Shown here piece by piece: positions 22,598 to 32,529 of a stretch of DNA of 64,000 bases. Under the pieces are notes generated by a model. It saw only the letters and a program-made list of their open reading frames with translations. It was not told the origin of the DNA and did no database searches. A program made the translations under genes and the position numbers. The stretch is from Anaeramoeba flamelloides (taxonomy: Eukaryota; Metamonada; Anaeramoebidae), in contig JANTQA010000018.1 in assembly GCA_027625915.1 (NCBI GenBank), forward strand, positions 782,501 through 846,500, read 5' to 3'. Each line of letters starts with the position of its first letter. The first letter of the stretch is position 1.

Positions 22598-24223
22598 TTA
22601 ATTAATTGTATTGTAACTGAAAATCACTTCTGCTTCAAGATTTTCGGTATTTAATCGATTTCTTCGTGGATTCATAATATAAGTGACATGTGAAAAGACT
22701 CTTTCAACTTCACATGAAGTAGGCTCCATAACTAACAAGCTCAAAAAATGTTTGGACAAATCTCCAAAAACTTGTTTTTTTCCAGTCCAGTATAGGTGAG
22801 GCGAATGACAAGATTCATCTTTTTTCATCAAAAAATTTTGAAAGTCAATGAACTGACCAATCAAATCTCCACGTAGGTATTTACGCATCTTATCACATAG
22901 TTTATTTTCGTCTTCAATAAGTGGTTTAATGTGTTCAGGGCATAAGTAAAAATGCGTATAAATGATTCTATTGGCATCTTCCCATCGTGGCTTGTATCTT
23001 CTTATTTTATTGAGAAAATCCATAATTTTCCCCATCGTTCCGCTATTAACCGATAAATTAATTATTTTTGCATAATCTTTCCCACTCATTTTAAATAACC
23101 AAGTTTCGATATTTCGCCATCTATTTAAAGTATCTTTTCGGAGTTGTCGTTCTTGAATTCCATCTATCAAAGGTGTAAATAGTCTTGAAAAATATTCAAT
23201 GAAACGGAGGTCTTGTATGCTTCCTTCATTCGTCAAACACTTTATCAATTGATTCGCAGTTTCTGATGTTTCCTCCTTGGTTATAAAAGTAAGTAAGTTT
23301 TTGCGTCTCATGAACACATCTGAAACACATTTTAACCAAGTTCCCCAGCGTGTTTTTGAAGGAAGAGATATGTCAGTTATGTTTTGACTTCTCCATCGCT
23401 TCTTACGTCCTGCTTGTATTCCCCTCTTAAAAAACACACGAACCAATTTACATAATCCATTGATGTTTGGAAAAGACTCCATTAATTTTTGTGAAATGAG
23501 ATGCAGTAAGTGTGCAGCACATAAAGTGTGCTGTATTGCATATTGTTCGTTTAATCGTCTTCCTAATGAAACACATGCTCTTGCACCATCAGTAACAAAA
23601 TTTGTAATTTGTTGCCAATCAATCTCGTATTGAAGTAATGTTTCTTCCAGGAGTTTTTGCAATGAAGAGGCATCGCATCTATCCATTTCTTTGACTTTGA
23701 GACACAATCGGAAATCCAAGTTGGTTACCACAACAGCACACAAACTGCGTGAAGTGATGTCAGTCGTTTCGTCCATCATTAGACAAAACCTCTGTCCAAC
23801 AAGTACTCTTTTCATGTTACTCTTTTTCTCTTCAAGAACTCGTACTATTGACCTTCGCACAGTTCTTATTGAAGGAATTGAACCAAGTGATCGAAACGCA
23901 ACAATCGAATCTCGATTGACCAACCGATGAAATTTATCAATTGGCACAGAAGCTTGCAGGAAGGTTTGTGTGACTCTGTCTACACTATCCTGGATGATTA
24001 GCTCTGATGCTGTCTGACCATTTGGTCCAAAACCTCTTCTGTGTTTACTAGTCAATAAATGTCTTTTCATACTGTATCGCGAACCACAAATAGTGGCACC
24101 GCATTTCCGACATAGTATCTGATAAAAGCCCCCCTTTTTTATCTTTTCTTTATTCGACTCAAGAAAAGTAAAACAATTCATATCGGGTTCTTTTAGAATC
24201 TCAACCAAGTTACTTAGGTTCAC
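22598..24223 (-). CDS. hAT transposase, exon 2
   Basis: Encodes 541 residues starting with GTG-AAC-CTA directly after a 3' splice site (CAATAG at 24229-24224); the GTG is an internal valine, not a start. Domains in order: a BED-type zinc finger (C38, C41, H55, H61 of this exon), the RNase H-like core with D151 in MMDETTD and D212 in VTDGA, C-A-A-H at 235-238, the R-W of SKTRW at 292-293, and the C-terminal dimerisation block with E507 in CEVERVFS. All three acidic catalytic residues are present. The enzyme excises and inserts the element at 8-bp staggered sites. Confidence 0.95.
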   Translation of the reverse strand: MNLSNLVEILKEPDMNCFTFLESNKEKIKKGGFYQILCRKCGATICGSRYSMKRHLLTSKHRRGFGPNGQTASELIIQDSVDRVTQTFLQASVPIDKFHRLVNRDSIVAFRSLGSIPSIRTVRRSIVRVLEEKKSNMKRVLVGQRFCLMMDETTDITSRSLCAVVVTNLDFRLCLKVKEMDRCDASSLQKLLEETLLQYEIDWQQITNFVTDGARACVSLGRRLNEQYAIQHTLCAAHLLHLISQKLMESFPNINGLCKLVRVFFKRGIQAGRKKRWRSQNITDISLPSKTRWGTWLKCVSDVFMRRKNLLTFITKEETSETANQLIKCLTNEGSIQDLRFIEYFSRLFTPLIDGIQERQLRKDTLNRWRNIETWLFKMSGKDYAKIINLSVNSGTMGKIMDFLNKIRRYKPRWEDANRIIYTHFYLCPEHIKPLIEDENKLCDKMRKYLRGDLIGQFIDFQNFLMKKDESCHSPHLYWTGKKQVFGDLSKHFLSLLVMEPTSCEVERVFSHVTYIMNPRRNRLNTENLEAEVIFSYNTIN

Positions 24224-24311
24224 CTATTGAAAAAAAAGAAAAGAAAAGAAAAAGAAAAAAAAAATAAATATTAGTTGAGTTCTTTGGGATTAATTATCAA
24301 AATAATTTTAC

Positions 24312-24491
24312 TCTTGTTTTCGTTTCAATCTTTTCAACAGAATTTGAAACAATGATTGTGTTTTTATTATTTAAAACAGTATCTCTTTGTTTCTTCTTTC
24401 TTCGATTCTTCCTCCTCACTTTCAATTTCTGACGAACTGAAATGGATGTGTTTGGTTTAGAAATTTGAATTCTTTTTCGTGACACGCTCAT
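24312..24491 (-). CDS. hAT transposase, exon 1
   Basis: A 60-codon exon starting with ATG (MSVSRKRIQISK) and very rich in K and R, as expected of a nuclear localisation region. It ends at a GTAAAA donor in phase 0. The 88-base intron (24224-24311) ends CAATAG, and exon 2 continues in phase 0, giving a 601-residue protein, the usual size for hAT transposases. If unspliced, the frame closes nine bases further on. Confidence 0.8.
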
Positions 24492-24879
24492 AAACACTTA
24501 AAGTGAAATATGATTAAAAAAAATGAATTTAAATCAGTTGAAATTCTTTTTCAACCACTTTACGATGACGTAGACGCCTTAAAATACTAAAATGAACACG
24601 TACTCCGTGTTTTGGATTTTTTCGTGATGACTCGACACGGAAAAAAACTTCAGAATTGCTTTCTTTACTCCTCTCTAACAATGGTGTATTTTTAGTGAGG
24701 AGTTATTTTAGGATTTTAAAATAAAACTCTATTACTCTTTTCTGAATAAGAGTATTAAAGTTTAAATAATAAAAGAACATACAAATTCAAGCAACTCACT
24801 AAAATAAAAGTGAGTCATTAGGAAAAAAAACACTTTTAGATCATTTTTTATACACCGTTTGCCTTTCTCTGAAAATGAT

Positions 24880-25593
24880 TTTTTTTAACAAATAAAAACA
24901 CAATTTTAAATACCAAAAAAAAATAAAATAAAAGGTGATCAAGTCAATTAAATTGAAAAAATAAGAGATGGGGGACTCTAAATTCCCTAAAATTGACTAT
25001 TTTTTCAATTTTCTTTCTAATTAACTATTTAAGCTTTAATTTAATTATTACCACTTTTGCGAAAAATGCATTTAACTATTTTTATCAAATCTTCCAAAAA
25101 AGAACCTTATTTTTGAGAAGTGTTCAATTGGGGAGTGGTTTTTAATATTTTTAATAGGTATTTATGATGTTAACCCTCATTCTGATTTAATTTTGAATTA
25201 GAATAAGAGAAAAAAAAACGTGAAAAAGCACAAAGGGTCTATAATTTTGAAAACTTTCGTTTTTACAATTGGAATTTTGTCAAAAATGTTAATAAAATCC
25301 CTTTTATCTTATTCAAAAGTATAACATTTGTGAAATGTGGGTTTCGAATTTGTCACTTGTTTGGTTTTCTGATCAGAAATCTTCGATTTCTACACAAACA
25401 AAATCTCGAAAAATGAAGATAGGTGTAACACAAAACGAATTGAAAAATTATACACAGTGTTCAAACAAATAGACCTCCACACAGATTTCTAGAAAAATAA
25501 AAATTCTCTGTGTCTTGAAATTAATATAATTTCCAAAAAACTGTCATAATTTTATTTCAAAACTTTTTTGTACTCTCTTCACAACAATTTTTT
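24880..25593. other. 5' flank of the acyltransferase gene; no gene seen
   Basis: AT-rich. The 20 bases before the start codon contain TTCACAACAATTTTTT. No promoter element is distinct enough to call. Confidence 0.45.
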
Positions 25594-25901
25594 ATGGTAT
25601 CAATAATCGACAAACCTTTTCAGTTGCTGGGAGACAAAGTAGGGGTTAGTTTGGATCTTATAGAAACCCTGGCTTGTTTAATTCTAGCATATCCATTATC
25701 TTTACTGCTTCGCAAAATAAAAACACCAAAATACCGTAATTTATATTGCTTTACCCTTGGGATTTGTTATTTAGTGTTCGTTCACAGGAAGCAGTCATTG
25801 TGGCTTATTATACCAACAATACTCTGCTATTACATTATCAAATATTTCAAATTTCATCCTGCTTTTATTCTTTTTGGATCTATTCTTTATTTATTAATCT
25901 T
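25594..25901 (+). CDS. MBOAT lysophospholipid acyltransferase, exon 1
   Basis: True ATG, 102 codons plus two bases, then a consensus donor GTAAGT at 25902. Encodes the N-terminal membrane segments of the family (L-A-Y-P-L-S-L-L-L-R-K-I, then hydrophobic helices broken by H-R-K-Q-S-L-W and ending I-L-Y-L-L-I). Read through, it would stop at once, TAA being part of the donor. Joined to 31278 it makes TTC (Phe), giving LYLLIFHLQDMIMHYSSY, which fits the family at this point. Confidence 0.85.
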
Positions 25902-26331
25902 GTAAGTATTTTCCCAACTTATTGAGTGTATTCTTTTTTTGAGATAATTTTGGAAGATCTTATTGGTGCTTGTGTCTTTCCAGAAAAAATTTTTTTTGAA
26001 ATGAGAACCACTTTTAAGGACTAGGATTCGGATTTACCAATTTGTCTCAACACTTTTTGATCGGATCTCATTGAAAATGCGAAAGAAAGATCCTAATTGG
26101 AAATATTCTCCAATGAGGATCAAAAAATCGTTTTTTCTGAAATTTTTTAATGGAAAAATTAATAAATAATTTTAAGCTACCTAAACTCAAACACCCTAGC
26201 TAAGAAACGTACAAATGAAAAAGAAAAATAACAGAGATTTTCTATCCTTTCAAGCATTTTAAATAAATATAACTCTAACTTTTCAAAGATCACATTGCAT
26301 ATGATTTTTTACCAATTGAATTACGTGGGTT

Positions 26332-27305
26332 GTTCAAAAATCCAAAACAGAATAAATCCTAAATCTCAAAAGAGTTGCGGTTTTCTCTTATTATTTTGAT
26401 TTTGATTCTTTTTGTTTTTCCAAACAATAAAGTTCACAACACACTAGTATGAAAAAATAAAATTGAAAAAAAAAAGTTAGACAAAACTACAATTGCAATT
26501 ATGATTTCATACTTCTTAATTGAGCTTATTCACAATATAACCAACATTCCAGTTCTTAAACTTCTCGACTATTGTATTTATTGTTGTCAATAGTACCACA
26601 ATTTTGAAAAGTCTCTCGTCTAGAAAAAAAGGTTTATTTTGGGGTAAAAAATTTTCAATGGATGTGACAATGAATTTTCTTTAAACTCAACTTTAGGATA
26701 TTTTTTTGAAGAGATAATAACTAATAGTTTTGAAAACACTCTACTCATTTAAAAAAACTCAAATACAGAAAAAAAATAACTGATGATAAATATTGAGAGT
26801 GTCCATAGAGTGCCGTAGAGTCCTAGGTTTTTTTTACATTTTGAAATAAACCGAAAATTTATTAAATTTTCTGTTCATTTCTAAAATTAAAAAAAACCTA
26901 ATGGAAAATCAAAGAAAAAATATTTTTTCCAATTTAAAACATTAAATTATTCTTGAATAGTCCAAATGATTAGTTTCCTATTTGTAATATATTCATTAGA
27001 TTTAAAATACTTTTAAAGTATTATAAAATGACCTCTTATCTGTGAAGAAGTAAAATTTTCAAATTTTTTACTATTAAATTGAAAAACAATATTACTGGAA
27101 AATTGGATTTTCCAATTTAAATTGTTAAATATCTTTAAAAATATTTTTTGATCAAAGATCCTTTATTAACCAATAGTTTATATTCGAATTGAAGTTAGCA
27201 AAAAGGGTAAAATTAGCAAATATTTAATTTTTTTTTGAAAAAATTTTTTCGTGATCGTGCAACGCTTTTGAGATTTAGGATTTATTCTGTTTTGGATTTT
27301 TGAAC
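26332..27305. mobile_element. Foldback element, 47-bp inverted repeats, in the intron
   Basis: Left arm GTTCAAAAATCCAAAACAGA continues to AGTTGC at 26378. The right arm, 27259-27305, is its complement with about one mismatch. The 974-bp element has no transposase. An R1 repeat sits inside at 26796-26905, so the R1 insertion is younger. Confidence 0.75.
26796..26905 (-). repeat. R1 hairpin repeat, minus orientation
   Basis: On the minus strand it reads CCATTAGGTTTTTTTTAATT, then an AT stem, then CCTAGGACTCTACGGCACTC. One stem only. Confidence 0.7.
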
Positions 27306-28428
27306 AGAAACGATCCTTTCAAACATACAAAACATCTTTTTTATTACTGTATGATATTTTTTTTGTTTGTCTTGTTTCTCTCATAACCCATTTTTATTAG
27401 TAGAAGACAAATTGTTCCGAGGTTGTTTGTGAAAGCTTTTTAGGAATTTTTCCTACAAGGATCTAAAGGGAAATCAAATTTTCAAAAAGAAGTCAGTTTT
27501 TTTAAATTAAAAACAAAACTTTAAAAGTGATTGTTGATTTGAAGAAAAAGAAATGATCTTTTTGGGAAAGGGTAATTTGGGTTGATTCAATACAATACAA
27601 AACCCACCCTTGTGTCTTATTATTAAAATATATCTTTGTTGGAAATAACAAAGGATTGATCATCAAAAAGTGGAAATTTTCTACATTTTCACCCTTTAGA
27701 TCAAATTTTAAAACCCTCTTAATTTACTTCTTTAAAATATAAAAAAAAACTCGAAAATTCTAGACAAGGTGCCAAGGGATGAAAAATTGTTCTAAAGAGA
27801 TATTTTCTCAAAAAGCTGATTTTTTTATGATCCGTTCTTTTTCATTTTTGATCACAGAAATCACAATATAATGATCGACAATTTTAGGAAAAATTATTCT
27901 TTTTTTACTTTTTGGAACTACCTGGACAAAAATTTGTGAGATGTTTCAACCACTAAATACTGATTAGAACACCTGTTTTCAATTTGAAAAGTAGTTCTTG
28001 AAAATACAAGTGTTCAGACTTTAAAACCTGTTTTCTGAAAAAAAAAAAAGGTCTTTTTTTTTCTTCTTGTTACAAAATAACATCTAACTCAATATACAAT
28101 AGTCTTCATAATAAGAAACCAATTCTGAAAGTTTATTCAGTTATTTTTTTGAAAGTTAACCTAAAAAAAATTACCAAAAATGGCCAATTTTCATGGTATT
28201 TTATTTTGTGTGATTTTGTACTTTTTTTTTTTTTATCAAGATCCTCTCACTACAATGAAAAATACCCCATGCACATTAACTTATTGTTTCAACAATAATC
28301 AAAATATTTTTCTTTATGGGTACGATAAATATCACCCTATCAAGAAAAATATATTACTTTTTTCTCAAATTCATTTAAATAATGTAGGTAATATTTTGAG
28401 AAGTAATTAAATTTGGAATTGATTAGTT

Positions 28429-28612
28429 TAAGGGACTAATCTCTATTGTTTTTTTTTTTTTTTTTGATAAATTTCTAAATAAGGGTTCCTTCTCTAGAAA
28501 TATGTTTAATATTGAAAATAAACAGGAGTTCTCAAATCGAAGTAATTGGCAAAAAATTTTCAGAATCTCATTAAATTTAGGTAAAAACATTTAATAGACA
28601 TTAGTTCCTTAA
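28429..28612. mobile_element. TTAA-flanked MITE, family T, complete copy
   Basis: Ends TTTAAGGGACTAATCTCTAT and ATAGACATTAGTTCCTTAA are inverted repeats bounded by TTAA on both sides, which suggests a TTAA-targeting (piggyBac-like) origin. About 184 bp. Partial copies lie at about 575-695, 8722-8890 and 11830-11910. Confidence 0.65.
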
Positions 28613-29149
28613 AAAAACAAATTTTTGTGAAATAATATACTTGATATTTCTAAAGAAAGAATTTATCGTAAAGAATTCTAATTTTGATTTTGATTAAATT
28701 CATCTAATTCTTCTTTTAGTTAAAGAAAAGGGCAGATTTTTAAATTTATTTTTCAGAAATATAGATTTATTAAATGTATTCAATTGATATGATAATAAAT
28801 TGTCTTCCAATTTGATCAAAATCAAAATTTTTCTAAATTTTATTTAAAGATTTTTTAACCAGATTTTCTTTTCTTTGAGTTTAACCTTTCTGCAATTGTT
28901 TTTTGGTATTAATAATCCAATCCTTTTCATTATTTTTAAAAATAATATTCTTTATTTTAGCTTGAATTTAAAAACAATATTTGAAAATAGAATTTTGAAA
29001 ATAATTTTGAAAACAAATATATAAAAAACAAAAAATACAAAAGAGAAGAGAAACTTCAAACTAAATCTTTTATTTATTTTAATTCAAATTATGAAAATCA
29101 AGAGGAAAAATCGTTGAAAATAATACTTTGATTATTTTTATCATTCTTA

Positions 29150-29330
29150 ATTTGTACAAGTTTATTTGGAATGGTGATCTTTCAGTGTTTTGTATACTAA
29201 AAGAAAAGATTTGCTTAAAGTGCACACTTTTCTAGGGTCTATTTTTTTGGTTTATCCATGGATTAATTCCAAGTATTCGTATACATACATTTATAGATCA
29301 AAAACCTAATTTAATAAAATACAAAATTTA
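29150..29330. repeat. Dispersed repeat F, intronic copy
   Basis: Shares TTTATTTGGAA.GGTGATCTTT, AAAAGAAAAGATTTG and TTTATCCATGGATTAATT-type blocks with 10330-10480 and 52015-52165. Confidence 0.55.
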
Positions 29331-30654
29331 ATAAAAAAAAAAAAATGTTCCAAAAAATGAAAAATTAAAAGATTTAACTCTAATTTACTTTTTTACTTTT
29401 TCCTTTTCAAAAATAAGCAAATAATGATATTTTAATTTTAAAGTTTTGATATTGTATGTGACTCTAAAAAATTTTTTTTTTGAGTTATCTTCTCACAATT
29501 TAAACTATCAAAAATTCTGAAAAATGTGCTTATTTCCTTATTTCAAAAACACTGAAAATCTTTTTGAAAGTAGCAGAAAATTAACAGTAAAACCAAGGAA
29601 AAATCAAAAAAGATAGTTTTTAGAACAAAAAATAATTTAATTTATGAAATTATAAAAATAATCAAAACATATTTTAGAAAAAAATTAACAAACTGTTTTT
29701 AAAATATTTGACAACTGTTAATATTTTCAAAAAAAACAAAGTATTCCTAAAACACATTTTAATTCACTTACTTTATTGTGAAAAAACTTTAAATTTTATT
29801 TTAAAATTAATATATTACTTAAATGGTTAAAAAAGGTATTGAAATTGTTAATTCCTTGGATTTTAGTCAAATTACATTTAATTTATTTTGAAATATTTCA
29901 TTATCAATTAATAAAAATAAAAAACTAAAGGGAAAAAAAAAAAGTACAAATATTGTTTTTAAAATCAAAAAAAATGAAGTTTTATAAAGCGTTCATCAAA
30001 AATATTCAAAATAGATGAATTAAACAGTTTTTGTTATTAGTTATATTAATTTTATTGTATTACTTTCATTATGGTAGTAACAATTTTTTTTTTTTTTACA
30101 TCAAATCTTTAAGGTTGAAATCAATAAAACAAATCAATTTGTATTTTTTAAACTATATTACTACATAAAAACTGAATAATTAGACCCCAATCTTTTATTT
30201 GATAAAATTAAAATGAAATTATTGTAAAGATTTTACATGATTCTTAATTTTAAAAATCCAAATTTGGAAAAAAATAATATTCTTTTACTATTTTTTATTA
30301 CAACTTGTATATTTGTTATCCATTAAAAGAAAATGGTTTTCTAACAGTGTAAAATCAATTCAATTCAATATTTGGTTTTTTATAACCATCTATATTTGAC
30401 AAAGTCCCGATTTAAGATATTCTTTTGATAAAAACGAACCCTTTCAAAAACGAAAAAAATGAAAAATAAATCTTCAAGATCTACAAAAAAAGCCAAATAT
30501 CAATACTTTAAAACTATCCTTATTATGTTGAGAATGGTTCTTTGTATATTAATTAGCTTGAAAAGTGGGGGGTCTATTAACTATTTTTTTCTATAAATGT
30601 ATTAATTTTTTATTATTATTTTTTTTTTGAGATCTAAAAACGTTTTATTAATTT

Positions 30655-30960
30655 ATTTGGAGAAAAAGGTAATTAAAGGAAATTTTATCAAAATAAAAAA
30701 AAGGAGAAGAAAAAAAAATTATTAAAATATTAACATAATATAATAATATTATTATTTGGATCAACAGATTAAAAAAAAAACCAAACTGTACTTTCCCAGA
30801 ATTCAAAAGAATTTAGTTAAAATTTTGGTTTTATTCTATTCTTTGGAATTCTGGAAAATCTAGGCACTCTATGGCACTTGAGGGCACTTCTCATGAATTC
30901 ACATAAGACTATTATAAATCATATAGTGGTCTGTTTTAAATTAAAATATACAATTCATTG
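30655..30960 (+). repeat. Family D repeat split by a single-stem R1
   Basis: 30665-30770 matches the family D start (AAATTTTATCAAAATA, AGGAGAAGAAAAAAAA). 30786-30892 is an R1 module: stem CCCAGAATTCAAAAGAA paired with TTCTTTGGAATTCTGG, followed by CTAGGCACTCTATGGCACTT. Family D traces resume at about 30893. Confidence 0.6.
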
Positions 30961-31277
30961 AAAATGAAGATAATAAATTTTCCGATTTAAAAATTTTTAT
31001 CAGCAAATCGACTACTTATGAAATTAAATTTTATTTTTTTATAAAATGAGTAACAAATAGATTCAAGTGAATACATTTTAATAAATATTATCCTGTAAAT
31101 CTGAAATTTATCGCACTCAATATCTTTATAAAAAAAAAAAATGTATTTGAAGGACTAAAGAGTAAAATTTGGGCATCATAGAAATGATTTTATCATAATT
31201 ATCCCAAATTAAAAACATTAACAAAAAAATTAATTTATTTTCTCAAAAATTCTATTCAATAAAACAAATTAATATAG

Positions 31278-32529
31278 CCATTTACAGGATATGATTATGC
31301 ATTATTCATCCTATAGTATGAGAATAAATTCGGCAATAATGATTCCATGTATATTACTTTCATCATTTGCATACAATTACTATGACGGAACAAGAAACAA
31401 AAAGGCTACACTTTCACAAAAGCAGCTCTCTTTTTCAGAATATCCCCCCTTGCTGGAGTATTTGGCGTATTTGCTGAATTTCAATACAATTTTGGTGGGC
31501 CCTCCATCAAATTTTAAAGACTTTCAAAGATTTATCAATCGAGAAGACATTAAAGAGATTAATACCCAATATCGAAAAAAAAATAGTACTGCTGGCTTGA
31601 AACTGATTGACAATTCCATTCAAGTTGGGTTAAAAACACTCCTAATTGCGATTATGTTTCTAATACTTCATTTGGTTACATCAAAGTATTTCACACTAGA
31701 AGATATAATGGAAGATAATTTTATTAGAAGGCCCTTTATAATCAGATTACTCTTGATACACGTTATTGGCTCTGGACAACGTTTTAAATATTATCTTGGA
31801 ATGACAATGGCAGAAGGATCCAATATACTATCAGGTTATGGTATTAATGGATATAATTATCAAACTGGTAAAATAAAATGGGACAAAAACAAAAACGTTT
31901 ATCCAATTAAATGTGAGGCAATGGATACCATATTCCTGGCTCCGAAAATTTGGAACATTAAAGTCTCAAATTGGTTACGAGATTATATATATGATCGAAT
32001 TGTTATCAAAACAACAACACCGGAGACTATTGACCAAAAAAAAGATGATCAGAACACGAAACCCCCAAGAATGAAGAAAAAAAATACTTTCCTTGGTACA
32101 GGAGTTACTTTTTTCGTTTCTGCAATTTGGCATGGCGTATACCCTGGTTATTACTGTACCTTTATAACATGGTTTTTATTGACCCTATCAGCTAGAGTGA
32201 TCAGAAAAAATATAAGAACTTTTTTTATAACTAGTGAGGGGAAGGCAATACAGCCATTTAAGAAAATTTATGATATAATTTGTTACATAAGTACTCAATG
32301 TGTTCTGGACATTATGGGGTTTCCTTTGTTATTAATGACCAAAAATAGAATATTAAGATTTTATCATACCATTAATTATTGGCCCTTTTATATTATTCCA
32401 CCTTTGTTAATATTTTTCAATATCCCAATTTTTGTAAAATATATTGGAGTAATTAGAAATATTTGGCTTGGCTTGATAACTAAAAAAGATCAAATTGTAA
32501 ATAAAAAAAATGTGGTTCCTATACGATAA
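31278..32529 (+). CDS. MBOAT lysophospholipid acyltransferase, exon 2
   Basis: Transfers an acyl group from acyl-CoA to a lysophospholipid in the ER membrane (phospholipid remodelling; MBOAT1/2/5/7 and yeast Ale1 relatives). The acceptor AATATAG at 31277 gives an exon whose first base completes the codon split at 25901; the nearer AG at 31287 would hit a stop. Joined product: 519 residues. Landmarks in joined numbering: A-Y-N-Y-Y-D-G near 134-140, L-V-G-P-P-S-N-F (175-182), W-N-I-K-V-S-N-W-L-R with the conserved Asn at 329, and S-A-I-W-H-G-V-Y-P-G with catalytic His 388. Several hydrophobic helices follow, ending I-W-L-G-L-I. Substrate preference cannot be told. The frame is intact. Confidence 0.9.

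Larger units (their letters stand above)
22422..24871 (-). mobile_element. Complete hAT DNA transposon
   Basis: Terminal inverted repeats CAGAGACAGGCAAAAGGTGT (left) and CAGAGAAAGGCAAACGGTGT (complement of the right end) bound a 2,450-bp element. The 8-bp target duplication AAAATGAT is present on both sides (22414-22421 and 24872-24879), as the superfamily requires. It carries a two-exon transposase with no internal stop. Intact ends, target duplication and frame suggest recent arrival and possible activity. Confidence 0.93.
25902..31277 (+). other. 5.4-kb intron of the acyltransferase gene, loaded with repeats
   Basis: Begins GTAAGT, ends AATATAG. Contains a foldback element (26332-27305) that itself holds an R1 repeat, a TTAA-flanked MITE (28429-28612), repeat F (29150-29330) and a family D repeat split by R1 (30655-30960). 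The 76-codon open stretch at 28180-28410 lies in the intron and has no motif. No other gene is visible. Confidence 0.75.

Noticed and set aside
24297-24497. Basic 66-codon frame as a separate gene
   Set aside because: It lies within the hAT element and splices in phase to the transposase; it is exon 1.
28180-28410. 76-codon ATG frame as a gene in the intron
   Set aside because: No motif, F/Y/N-rich, and flanked by MITE sequence; best seen as chance.
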